From an uncultured bacterium (GTDB lineage Bacteria; Cyanobacteriota; Vampirovibrionia; Gastranaerophilales; Gastranaerophilaceae), in NCBI GenBank assembly GCA_902797965.1, contig CADBUY010000004.1, positions 62,001-126,000 on the forward strand: a DNA stretch of 64,000 nt. Direction: 5' to 3'. The notes beneath the pieces were generated by a model, which was not told the DNA's origin, did not search any database, and was given only the letters and a program-made list of their open reading frames with translations. Shown here piece after piece: positions 35,444 through 44,690 of the stretch. Numbering within the stretch: the stretch's first letter is position 1; each line of letters opens with the position of its first letter. The position numbers and the translations under genes were made by a program.

Positions 35444-36490
35444 TTAGTTCAATTTTTGCTCAAATTCAGGACTTAGCGCCAGCCAAGTGTATCCTTGCTC
35501 AATTATTTCAGGAACTTCTATAACAAATGTTCCTCCATTTCTTCCTCGTTCAAAGGTAATATATCCATCTTCTGCAAGATTATCAAGAGCTTTTTTTATT
35601 GTTTTTGTGCTTACATCAAATACTTCCGCAAACTCTTTTATTGTAGGAAGTTTGTCGTTTTTTTTGCAGTTGTCAGAAATATATTTTTTTATCCTTAACT
35701 GTACTTGTTCATAAAAATACAACTGTTCTTCTTCTGAATTTGTTGCGATTGTTCCATAGTATCCCCGTCTTGTTTTAACAATTCCTGCCGTTGATAAAAT
35801 AAAAATTGCATCATGAACTGTTTTGATACTGACATTGTACATATCAGCAAATGTACTGCTTGATGGAAGTTTTTCACCGCCTCTGAGATTCTTTTTTATA
35901 TACAGGTTAATTTTTTCTGCAATTTTATCAACAAGAGTTTTTGCTTCCTGCTTATTAATGTTGAAATCCTGATTTTTTATTATAAATCGGTTGTTATCTT
36001 TAGTTATTATTCCATCTGTAATAAGTTTATTCATTGCCACGCGAATTGTTGTAGATGAAATGTTTAGAATTTTTCCTAATTTTCTTGTAGGAATCATAAC
36101 ATCCCCAGTTTTATAATTGTTTTCAAGCAGATACGATTTTATATTTTCACTTGCAGAATCTCTTTTTGAGGTTAATTTTTCAAACCCTTTTTCTTTTGGA
36201 TTCTTAATAAATGTTCCTTTTTTTTGTTTAGATTCAACCAGTCCGATATCTTCCAGCATTCTGAAAACATTTTGCATTGTTCCGAGGCTGACTCCTATGT
36301 GAAATGCTAAATCACCCTTTGATGGTAAATAATCATAAGGTTTGATTCTGTTATCTTTTAATGCTTTTTTTATCCAAGCAGAAAGCCACGCAAAAATTTT
36401 ATCAGCCTTGTTTTCATTCGGAAGAAAACTGTGTACGTGTGGAGCCATCTCCGCTACAGTTATTTGTCTTTGTTCTTTTTTCTTTAGCAT
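35444..36490 (-). CDS. Regulator with four GntR-like winged-helix domains
   Basis: This 348-residue protein appears to consist of four consecutive winged helix-turn-helix domains with no ligand-binding part. Approximate spans: 28-95 (YLPSKGDLAFHIGVSLGTM...GLVESKQKKGTFIK), 104-168 (IPTRKLGKILNISSTTIRVA), 185-248 (LPSSSTFADMYNVSIKTVHDA) and 255-325 (LPTIKEFAEVFDVSTKTIKKA). Each has the GntR pattern of a Pro-Ser or Pro-Thr, a recognition helix with V-S-x-x-T-V, and a wing with a gly-rich turn. GntR proteins usually have one such domain plus an effector domain. It is divergent from the gene at 36684 and shares its control region, which carries repeated TTTGTAA. Confidence 0.8.
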   Translation of the reverse strand: MLKKKEQRQITVAEMAPHVHSFLPNENKADKIFAWLSAWIKKALKDNRIKPYDYLPSKGDLAFHIGVSLGTMQNVFRMLEDIGLVESKQKKGTFIKNPKEKGFEKLTSKRDSASENIKSYLLENNYKTGDVMIPTRKLGKILNISSTTIRVAMNKLITDGIITKDNNRFIIKNQDFNINKQEAKTLVDKIAEKINLYIKKNLRGGEKLPSSSTFADMYNVSIKTVHDAIFILSTAGIVKTRRGYYGTIATNSEEEQLYFYEQVQLRIKKYISDNCKKNDKLPTIKEFAEVFDVSTKTIKKALDNLAEDGYITFERGRNGGTFVIEVPEIIEQGYTWLALSPEFEQKLN

Positions 36491-36530
36491 AATAGAAAAT
36501 TGCCTTATACGATTAAAACAATCATATCAT

Positions 36531-36562
36531 AAAGTTTGTAAACTTTTGTAACAATTTTGTAA
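36531..36562. promoter_or_regulatory. Three phased TTTGTAA repeats in the divergent control region
   Basis: TTTGTAA occurs at 36535, 36545 and 36556, spaced 10 and 11 bases, so all face the same side of the helix. AAAGTTTGTAAACTTT (36531-36546) is also palindromic. A further TTTGTAA is at 36634. For the minus-strand regulator gene, TATAAG at 36504-36509 could be its -10 box and the repeats would lie at its -35 region, suggesting self-control. This is a proposal. Confidence 0.5.
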
Positions 36563-36683
36563 ATAATACGATAAAAAATTAAAGTTATAAAAATATTTGC
36601 CGATATATATTATTGAAATAAACTTGCTACAAGTTTGTAAAAAAATAAATAATAAAAAAAGGGATACGTCCAAGGAGTAAAGT

Positions 36684-38213
36684 ATGGCAATTAATTCAGT
36701 CGACATGTCAAAAGCTTTAAAAAATGAAGCTTATGCAGCTCAGGTAATCAGAAGCGGTAAATGTTCAGGTAGCGAACGCTCACAACTGGCTGCTCAATGG
36801 GGTAGTGATAAAATTACCAAATGGGAGTCTGTTGACAGTACCCAATATGAAATAACAGACGATGATAAATCAACTGCTAGGACAAAAGGTGAAAAACGCG
36901 CAGAAGAAGGTGCTAAAACAGATAAAGACGGAAATGTTAATAATGAAGGCTTTGATGGTAAATCTGACGGAGTAGAAAGTGCAGTTGGTACAGCTGCCGT
37001 AGGTGCTGGGAGTGCTGTAGCTGCTGGTGTCGCGACTGCAAGTGCGGTGGCAATATTAACGACAAAAACTGCAGATGAAGCTAGCAAGAAAGCATTTACT
37101 AATGGATGGCTAGCTGCAGTGGTAGGTGCTGCTATGTTGGCTGTATCATTAATCTTAAAAGCTATGAACCCAAATGCAGAACAAGCACAGGCTTGTGATA
37201 ATATGGCTCCTGTAATGCAAGACTCTCAAAATGAATTAGGAGAGCAACAAAGTGCTTTATCAGAAACAACGAATGATGTAATAGAAAGTACTGATGAATT
37301 AAGTGAAGCAAGCGAAGAAGCTAATAAAAATACAGAAGCAGCTCAAAAGGATTATGAAAAATTACAAGCACGTTATCAAGAACTTGTTGCTAAACAAGAA
37401 GCTGCTAAATCTGGTGGTGAACCTTTAACTGATGCTGAAAAAGCAGAATTCCAACAATTATCTGGTATGCTTGGTACAGCTTTTGAAAACTTGCAAAATA
37501 TAAAAATTGAAGGTGATGAGTCATTAGAAGAAGCTAAAGAAGCAGTAGAAGAAAAACAAGAAGTTTACGATAATGCTGCTATGAAAATGGAAGAAGTTCA
37601 GGAAATAACGGACTTCTCTGCTGAATTTGACGAAGCAACTGTTGATAATGCAAAAATGGTAAAAACAGCAGCTTATGTAGGTATAGCTGGTTCTGCACTA
37701 ACAGTAGCAGCTGGTGCATCGCACTTGTTTAAATGGATTACTGGTGAATCAGTTGGTGGTGCTATAGCAATGGCTACAGGTGCTGCGGCTGGTGTAACTT
37801 TTGCAAGTGTAGTCAAGGACCAAAATAATTATATAGAAAGAGCTGAAGCTGGTGTAAACAATAGACAAGCAACGGAAGAAGTTAATTTAAATACTAATGA
37901 TGTATATGAGGAAAAACTTGATAACTATGCAGGTAGCGTAGATATGATGGGTGAGATAGAGTTTACAGAATCAACTGCTACAGAAACTCAAATAGTAGAA
38001 TTATCTGATACTCAACCTACAGATAATGGTGAAGATGCAACGGCAAATTCACCGTTAGGCACACCAACAAGTAGTGATACCTCTGATGTAAATCCGTTTG
38101 CTCCTCCATCAAGTAACAATAATGATGAAGGGAAAACCGACAGTGTAGATAAAGCAGATGACGATAACTCAAATCCGTTTGCAAATCCAGATGATAAAAA
38201 AGAAGAAGTTTAA
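36684..38213 (+). CDS. Hypothetical coiled-coil protein with hydrophobic segments and NPF motifs
   Basis: This 509-residue protein matches no family that I recognise. There is no signal peptide. Segments: a hydrophilic start (1-95); a long Ala/Gly/Val hydrophobic region (about 95-165); a Glu/Gln/Lys coiled coil (about 175-310) containing ETTNDVIESTDELSEASEE; a second hydrophobic Ala/Gly region (about 325-378); and an acidic tail with NPFAPP and NPFANP. Coiled coil between two hydrophobic stretches is reminiscent of type III secretion translocators, but no secretion genes are near. CCAAGGAG precedes the start. It is divergent from the four-domain regulator. Confidence 0.6.
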   Translation: MAINSVDMSKALKNEAYAAQVIRSGKCSGSERSQLAAQWGSDKITKWESVDSTQYEITDDDKSTARTKGEKRAEEGAKTDKDGNVNNEGFDGKSDGVESAVGTAAVGAGSAVAAGVATASAVAILTTKTADEASKKAFTNGWLAAVVGAAMLAVSLILKAMNPNAEQAQACDNMAPVMQDSQNELGEQQSALSETTNDVIESTDELSEASEEANKNTEAAQKDYEKLQARYQELVAKQEAAKSGGEPLTDAEKAEFQQLSGMLGTAFENLQNIKIEGDESLEEAKEAVEEKQEVYDNAAMKMEEVQEITDFSAEFDEATVDNAKMVKTAAYVGIAGSALTVAAGASHLFKWITGESVGGAIAMATGAAAGVTFASVVKDQNNYIERAEAGVNNRQATEEVNLNTNDVYEEKLDNYAGSVDMMGEIEFTESTATETQIVELSDTQPTDNGEDATANSPLGTPTSSDTSDVNPFAPPSSNNNDEGKTDSVDKADDDNSNPFANPDDKKEEV

Positions 38214-38215
38214 AC

Positions 38216-38245
38216 AAAAGACCCGCTTATTCAAGTGGGTCTTTT
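38216..38245 (+). terminator. Terminator after the coiled-coil/NPF gene
   Basis: AAAAGACCCGCTT pairs with AAGTGGGTCTTTT around a four-base loop, with a T tract. It starts two bases past the stop codon. Confidence 0.9.
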
Positions 38246-38883
38246 ACTACCCAACCCTAATCCTTTCCTCCAGTGGAGAATAGTTTATTCCTCCCCTCAA
38301 TAGGGGAGGGGGTAAATATTGTCATTGTGAGGAGCGAAGCGACGTAACAATTCAGCCTTTTCCATTTTCCCAACCCCTATCCCTAACTTACCTCTCAAGA
38401 AACGTGACATTTAGTCACTTTTCTTTCGGCAGAGTCCCAAGGGAGGGGAAAGAACAATCATCCCCCACCCTAGCCTACCTATAAAGGGAGGGGAAATAGA
38501 ATAATCCCTCTCCTCAAAAGGAGAGGGGGAATGTTGTCATTGTGAGGCACGTTAGTAGTAGTTTTGTACCTCCCCTCAGTAGGGGGAGGTTAGGTGGGGT
38601 GTGCATTAAAACTTATTCAATCACTATTAAAACCCACCCTAGCCCTCCCTACAAAGGGAGGGCAAATAGAATAATCCCTCTCCTCAAAAGGAGAGGGGGA
38701 AATGTTGTCATTGTGAGGCTCGTTAGTAGTAGTTTTATTCCTCCCCTCAATAGGGGAGGTTAGGAGGGGTGTGTATTGAAACTTATTCAATCATAATTAA
38801 CACCCACCCTAGCCCTCCCTATAAAGGGAGGGGAAATAGAATAATCCCTCTCCCTCAAGGGGCGAGGGGGTAATTGTTTACAC
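38246..38883. repeat. Intergenic repeat block with 170-bp tandem units
   Basis: The stretch is built of G-rich and C-rich hairpins such as CCTCCCCTCAATAGGGGAGG. A unit beginning TAATCCCTCTCCTC starts at 38502, 38672 and 38842, an exact 170-base period, with units almost identical. Related modules recur at 57127-57272 and 59721-59928. A block at 38401-38434 (AACGTGACATTTAGTCAC...CGGCAGAG) is an inverted copy of 34267-34300. Frames that translate as Pro/Ser/Arg/Gly-rich peptides here are repeat-derived and not genes. Confidence 0.85.
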
Positions 38884-38911
38884 CAAAAGAAAAGCCGAAC
38901 TTGCGTTCGGC
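38884..38911 (-). terminator. Possible terminator downstream of the GH13-like gene
   Basis: GCCGAAC (38894-38900) and GTTCGGC (38905-38911) form a perfect stem with a four-base loop, followed on the minus strand by TTTTCTTTTG. It is 110 bases after the gene at 39022, with a repeat module between. Confidence 0.5.
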
Positions 38912-39021
38912 GTATCCCTATATTATTTAATCGTAGTTTACTTAATCGTAAATTTATACTCCTATTTTAATCAATCTCTCCCTTGGGGGAGAGCCGGAGA
39001 GAGGGTATCATTTCCCCCACT

Positions 39022-41301
39022 CTATTTTATAACCGTAAAGAACTTAAATTCTGATGGCATTAACTTGCCAAAAGAAAGCGAATTTGTTGCTGCAACAAAT
39101 TTCTCTTCAATATAATCTGTACCATCAAATCTGTATTCTGAAACAATAGAGTAATCGCAAGAAAGTTCAATCGTTTTATCAAAAACTTCTCTTCCTTCAA
39201 CTGTTTCGGTCCAGCTATTTCCGTTATCGTCATTTTTTTCTACTTTTTCAGTCGGAGCCTGATAATTAGCAATAACCAAAATAGAGTTCTTTAAACCCTC
39301 TTTCTGAATTTGCCAAGCAACAAAACCGTCATCATCTTGTCTGATAATGTGGGCTTCACCATCGGTAATTACAGGATTATTTTTTACAAACCTGTCTATA
39401 GCATCAAATTTTGCATAAAAATCGTAATCCTTTTCACGCTTCATTGATACTTCATTCCCGATAACGTGTTCCATTCCTGTTTTAGTGAAAGATTCATCTC
39501 CGTCAATGTACATTACAGGGCGTTGAGCAAATCTTCCGCCAGGTAAGAACTTGTATTTAAACCATTTGAACAAAGCACCCTGTTGACCAAGCTGTCCTGG
39601 GTATCTGTCAATTGCTTCAAATTCACCATCCTGATTATTGTATGATTTAAGAATTGAAAGTGGTGTAGATTTTTTAGATGATGTATTATAGTTAGTCAAA
39701 TACAAGTTATCATCAGTAATAGCTTCAGGGGTTTTGTAACTCTGTGAAACAATGTCGTTACCCCAAAGCAGGTCAAAATTCATATCTTCGTGGTATTCTT
39801 TATAGTAATTATCCCACAGCATATATTCACCCAAAACTGCAAAGTAAGGAATTTTATCTTTCATAGCGCTATTAAGCATTCCCAGAACTTTTCGTGGAGC
39901 TCTGTAGCTAATAGGAACACCGTCTTTTTCAGAAACTTCATCTACTATGTGATCAATATGATCAACTCTGAAACCATCAAAGTTAAATTCTGATTGCAAG
40001 TTTTTCATATAATCAATAAATAAATTGATAACATCTTTGTTGAATTTTCCGTTTTCAAGATTAACAAAATAGAATGGCGTTTGACAATCTAAATTTGCTA
40101 AATGAGTTACGTCTTCACCATTGAATTTATAATGTTTAAACATTGGATAAGAAGCACCATCGCTCATTTTGTCAAATACAGGAACACCGGCTGAGCACCA
40201 AGCGCCACCCGGTGCCGGCCACATTCCTTCAGCAATCAATGCTCCGATTATTTCACTTTGGTTTGTAATATCTTTTTCTGCTAGCTTTTTACCTTTTGTA
40301 TTGCCTGCGACTTTGTTGATAATGTGTTTTGCTTTTTTGTGTAATTTATTTTGAATGCTTCTTTCCAGCATAGAATTTGACAAAAAGATTTTTGTTTCTT
40401 TTAAAGCTTCATTTATATCATTGAATATATTTTGATAATGTTCGGTTAAATCGCCATAGCTTTCACCTTTCATATCTTTTTTGTAGATACCGCTTACAAT
40501 ATCAAGATCATCTCTTGAATACTTTTCTTCTAAATCTTTTGTAGCTTTGTCAACATTCTTAGATAATTCCTCAATAAGAGCATTGATATCATACCATCTT
40601 GCACATTCAGGATTTGAAAGTACGAACTTAGAAAATCTACCGGTTTGAGGCAGGATATCATATATTACAGGGTGACCTGCAAGCTGAGTCATCTCAATAA
40701 ACATCTTAACTTGGTCATCAGCATTTAAACCTGTTTTTTCTAATATTGTTTTATCTTCTAATGCAGAACTGACATTGCTGGCTGTCGGAAGATATGCACA
40801 ACCGAATTCACGAGGATGAAACGGTATAAGATACATCGTTGTTCCAAAAATATTATTCTCTAAATTCCCTGTAGGCAATATTAAAAGCTGACGCAGCCAA
40901 TCCATAAATTTACCGCACTCGTCAGAGTTGTTGCCATTTCCTAAACCTGCTAAATTAGTTAATTTAATATCGTGCCCTTCTTTTTGAAGCCAGGAAGAGT
41001 TTTTTACATTATTTCTAGCAAGTACGCTTGATTTAGAGAAATTAAATTTGCCGTCTTTAAAAATTCCATTTGCCAGCCATTTGTATTCAAGTGCGTATAA
41101 AACTTCTGCATCTGATAATTCTTCCAGTGCTTTTATATGCGGATAAGGAAGATAACCAAACCTTTCCATTTGAGATTTCAAATACTCTTTTCTATCATCG
41201 CTGATAGAATTAAAGGAGTATAATTCTTTTAACTTTGAATAGAAGTTATTTAAATTCTCACAAGCATTCTCTGTATCTTTCTTGAATAAAAATGCTAACA
41301 T
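39022..41301 (-). CDS. GH13-like alpha-glucan enzyme
   Basis: This 759-residue protein contains an alpha-amylase-family TIM barrel core. FDGFRVDHIDHIVDEV near 436-452 carries the nucleophile Asp and the usual Arg; FAVLGEYMLWD near 485 carries the acid/base Glu; and SYNNQDGEF near 547 is likely to hold the third catalytic Asp. The N-terminal 330 residues include a part of the barrel and a long Lys-rich insertion. There is no signal peptide, so it is cytoplasmic. Glycogen or malto-oligosaccharide processing is likely; the exact reaction (hydrolase, phosphorylase or transferase) cannot be fixed. A GH77-like gene is at 55259. TTTGTAA pairs lie upstream. Confidence 0.72.
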   Translation of the reverse strand: MLAFLFKKDTENACENLNNFYSKLKELYSFNSISDDRKEYLKSQMERFGYLPYPHIKALEELSDAEVLYALEYKWLANGIFKDGKFNFSKSSVLARNNVKNSSWLQKEGHDIKLTNLAGLGNGNNSDECGKFMDWLRQLLILPTGNLENNIFGTTMYLIPFHPREFGCAYLPTASNVSSALEDKTILEKTGLNADDQVKMFIEMTQLAGHPVIYDILPQTGRFSKFVLSNPECARWYDINALIEELSKNVDKATKDLEEKYSRDDLDIVSGIYKKDMKGESYGDLTEHYQNIFNDINEALKETKIFLSNSMLERSIQNKLHKKAKHIINKVAGNTKGKKLAEKDITNQSEIIGALIAEGMWPAPGGAWCSAGVPVFDKMSDGASYPMFKHYKFNGEDVTHLANLDCQTPFYFVNLENGKFNKDVINLFIDYMKNLQSEFNFDGFRVDHIDHIVDEVSEKDGVPISYRAPRKVLGMLNSAMKDKIPYFAVLGEYMLWDNYYKEYHEDMNFDLLWGNDIVSQSYKTPEAITDDNLYLTNYNTSSKKSTPLSILKSYNNQDGEFEAIDRYPGQLGQQGALFKWFKYKFLPGGRFAQRPVMYIDGDESFTKTGMEHVIGNEVSMKREKDYDFYAKFDAIDRFVKNNPVITDGEAHIIRQDDDGFVAWQIQKEGLKNSILVIANYQAPTEKVEKNDDNGNSWTETVEGREVFDKTIELSCDYSIVSEYRFDGTDYIEEKFVAATNSLSFGKLMPSEFKFFTVIK

Positions 41302-41380
41302 AGGGATTCTCCTTATTTAAAATAATTGTCGTTGGATTTTGTATATAAATAATATCATGCATATATATTATATACAAATA

Positions 41381-41397
41381 TTTGTAAAGGTTTGTAA
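41381..41397 (-). promoter_or_regulatory. TTTGTAA pair at the promoter of the GH13-like gene
   Basis: TTTGTAAAGG is immediately followed by TTTGTAAAGT, two heptamers at exactly 10-base spacing; an inverted unit (TACAAA) lies just beside, at 41373. On the minus strand TATAAT at 41367-41372 is the likely -10 box, so the outer unit covers the -35 region. It resembles the repeats at 36535 and 61572. Confidence 0.5.
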
Positions 41398-41430
41398 AGT
41401 AATATTTATTATGTGTTTAAGAAAAACTTT

Positions 41431-41643
41431 CTATCCTGTAAAGGGCTGATAAAGCCGTTTTTGCTGCTGTAGTTCTCTTATTTTGTTTATATTCTTTTGG
41501 TGCAGTCCCCTGCCAACTCTGGAAACCCCAAAATATTGTGTCATAATTTTCAATGGATAAATATTTAACGCAAAAACAACACCTGCGCTAACGATAAGTA
41601 TTCCTATAATTATAAATAAAATTTTTTTATAATTACTATCTTT
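41431..41643 (-). other. Membrane-helix reading frame continuing past the flavoprotein stop
   Basis: After the TAA of the gene at 41644 the same frame stays open for 70 codons: KDSNYKK, a hydrophobic helix (ILFIIIGILIVSAGVVFAL), then a basic part MTQYFGVSRVGRGLHQKNINK and end YQPFTG. No ATG or ribosome site precedes the helix; the first ATG lies after it. It may be a small membrane protein with a non-standard start, an anchor reached by stop readthrough, or an old fusion broken by one stop codon. It is not a confident gene. Confidence 0.35.
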
Positions 41644-42183
41644 TTAATTTACCCCTTTACCCATTTCGTATGCTTCTTTCATCGCAGGTTTATCTTTAAT
41701 TTCGCCTTTCTGATAAACACTATGACCGTATATTATCCCGCATTCTTTTGCGCCATTTACACAATCTGCATATCCTCTAAAACATTCTATTGTTCTATTT
41801 AATCCTTCTTTTCCGTCAGCACAAGTTGCAATATAGTAAAAATCTTTATTTTTAACTTCTGTCCAACGTGCAACAGTTCTATCTATTAATGCTTTTAACT
41901 GTGCATCTATTGAATAAAAATAAACAGGACTTGCAAGTACCAAAACATCAGCATCTATAATTTTTTGCATGATTTCAGTCATATCATCTTTTATCGCACA
42001 TTCACCGTTATGAGTTTGACAATAATAGCAGCCTTTGCAATAATCTATTTTCTTTTTGGAAACATTTATTTTTTCAACATCATTGCCTGACTCAATTGCA
42101 CCTTTCATAAATTCATCACATAAAATATCTGAATTCCCACCAATTCTTGGACTGCCTGATAATATTAAAACTTTTTTACTCAT
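41644..42183 (-). CDS. Flavodoxin-fold oxidoreductase, iron-sulfur flavoprotein-like
   Basis: This 179-residue protein has the FMN-binding start KVLILSGSPRIGGNSD near 4-19. Four cysteines in YCKGCYYCQTHNGECAIKDD fit the C-x2-C-x2-C-x6-C spacing of archaeal-type iron-sulfur flavoprotein (Isf), which binds a 4Fe-4S cluster. ASPVYFYSIDAQLKALIDR follows. The tail ends MGKGVN before a stop, after which the same frame stays open (see 41431-41643). It belongs to a run with an alpha/beta hydrolase and an aldo/keto reductase. The donor and acceptor are unknown. Confidence 0.82.
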   Translation of the reverse strand: MSKKVLILSGSPRIGGNSDILCDEFMKGAIESGNDVEKINVSKKKIDYCKGCYYCQTHNGECAIKDDMTEIMQKIIDADVLVLASPVYFYSIDAQLKALIDRTVARWTEVKNKDFYYIATCADGKEGLNRTIECFRGYADCVNGAKECGIIYGHSVYQKGEIKDKPAMKEAYEMGKGVN

Positions 42184-42193
42184 ATTTTTTCTC

Positions 42194-43249
42194 CTATTTC
42201 AAATTTTCTTTATAAAAACTTTCGATTTTATCAAACGGTATAGCGTTTTTGTCTCCACCATCATATAAATCAACATGGTTGGCACCTTTTATAATTAAAA
42301 GTTCTTTGTTATCACCATTTAGCTTTTTAAACGCATCTTCTCCAAAGTATTTTGAGTGTGCTTTTTCACCATGAATAATTAAAACTGGGGTTCTGATTTC
42401 ATTAGCGTATTGCAAAATCGGCTGATTTATTAATGATAAAGATGATGTCATATTCCATTTGCCGTTTGAATTTATAGAGCGAGCGTGGAAACCTCTTTTA
42501 GTTTTGTAGTATTCCCAATAATCTTTTACAAATTGAGGCTCGTTACCTGTTAATTTTTCAGGTAAACCATCTGCACCAAGATATTTACCAGTTTTAAAAT
42601 CTTGCGTTCTCTGATTGTTGAGGTTTTGTTTTATCTCATATCGTGCATTTTCGTCTATTGAATCATTATATCCTTTTGCCGATACCCTTGTCATATCATA
42701 CATTGTAACGGCTGTTGTTGCTTTAATTCTGGTATCAATTTGTGCCGCATTAATTGCAAATCCGCCGAATCCGCAAATTCCTAAAATGCCGATTTTATCG
42801 GAATCCACATTTTTATAATTGCTCAAAAAATCAACCGCTGCGGAAAAATCCTCCGTATTTATATCCGGACTTGCAACGTTTCTGGGTGTTCCTGAACTTT
42901 CACCTGTATAACTCGGGTCAAATGCAAGAGTTATAATTCCACGTTCTGCTAAAGTTTGAGCGTAAAGTCCCGATGATTGTTCTTTAACGGCACCGAAAGG
43001 CCCAGATATTGCAATAGCCGCCAATTTTTTATTTGAATTTACCCCTGCATTTACCCCTTTGGGGATATATAAATCTCCGACAAGAGTAATTCCAAATCTG
43101 TTTTTAAATTCTACTTTTTGGACATTAACTTTATCTGATTTTGAAAAAACCTTATCCCATTTATTATTTAAACTTTTTGCCTCTGCCATTAAATAACCAC
43201 CGATTAAAAGTAGTGTTGCGATAACAAATAATAAAAATTTTTTAATCAT
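42194..43249 (-). CDS. Exported alpha/beta hydrolase with Cys nucleophile motif
   Basis: This 351-residue protein has an N-terminal signal or anchor helix (MIKKFLLFVIATLLLIGGYLM). The alpha/beta hydrolase fold shows the nucleophile elbow G-I-C-G-F-G-G near residue 159, with Cys in place of Ser as in dienelactone hydrolase. A probable acid lies later and the final His is in KGANHVDLYDGG near 319. The substrate is unknown. It sits 10 bases upstream of the flavoprotein gene (41644-42183) and 14 after the aldo/keto reductase, so these three form an operon. Confidence 0.8.
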   Translation of the reverse strand: MIKKFLLFVIATLLLIGGYLMAEAKSLNNKWDKVFSKSDKVNVQKVEFKNRFGITLVGDLYIPKGVNAGVNSNKKLAAIAISGPFGAVKEQSSGLYAQTLAERGIITLAFDPSYTGESSGTPRNVASPDINTEDFSAAVDFLSNYKNVDSDKIGILGICGFGGFAINAAQIDTRIKATTAVTMYDMTRVSAKGYNDSIDENARYEIKQNLNNQRTQDFKTGKYLGADGLPEKLTGNEPQFVKDYWEYYKTKRGFHARSINSNGKWNMTSSLSLINQPILQYANEIRTPVLIIHGEKAHSKYFGEDAFKKLNGDNKELLIIKGANHVDLYDGGDKNAIPFDKIESFYKENLK

Positions 43250-43263
43250 ATAGAAACCTCTCT

Positions 43264-44280
<1,017 letters not shown>

Positions 44281-44436
44281 TTATTTTCATTTAATGTAAC
44301 ATAAATGCTAAATTTCTGCTACTACCTTGGAACAACAGTAGTTGTCAAGAAAAATGTTTATGAAAAATTTTTTAAAACCCTCGAATTTATTTTTAGGCAA
44401 TTATATACTTTTTTACACAAAATTCGGCTAAAAAAT

Positions 44437-44602
44437 GTCATTCTGAGAGCAAAGCCTGAAGAATCGCATAACATTTACTTCTTATCAGTAAATATTGCGA
44501 TGTTTCGCTAGCGCTCAACATGACAAATTTAATATGAGACATTTCGCAGTATATTACCCCCGATATTTACCCCTGATATTTACCCCTGATATTTACCCCC
44601 GC
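44437..44602. repeat. Intergenic palindrome plus short tandem (TATTTACCCCYGA)
   Basis: TCATTCTGAGAGCAAAGCCT... begins an imperfect palindrome ending CAACATGACA near 44525, of the same general family as 3512-3612. Then four close copies of a 15-base unit built on ATATTTACCCC lie at 44553-44600. No gene is seen between 44272 and 44690. Confidence 0.6.
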
Positions 44603-44690
44603 TCAGTATGACAGTAATTTTTGTGATTTTGTGTAACTTTGTATATAGTTACCTGTTTTTATTATATAATCGATTTGTGGGGATATGAAA

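Noticed and set aside
38542..38763. Plus-strand frame with Pro/Ser/Arg/Gly repeats
   Set aside because: It is the translation of the 170-bp intergenic repeat units and hairpins, not a gene.
38246..38883. Insertion sequence remnant
   Set aside because: No transposase frame, no terminal inverted repeats with target duplication; only hairpin repeats.
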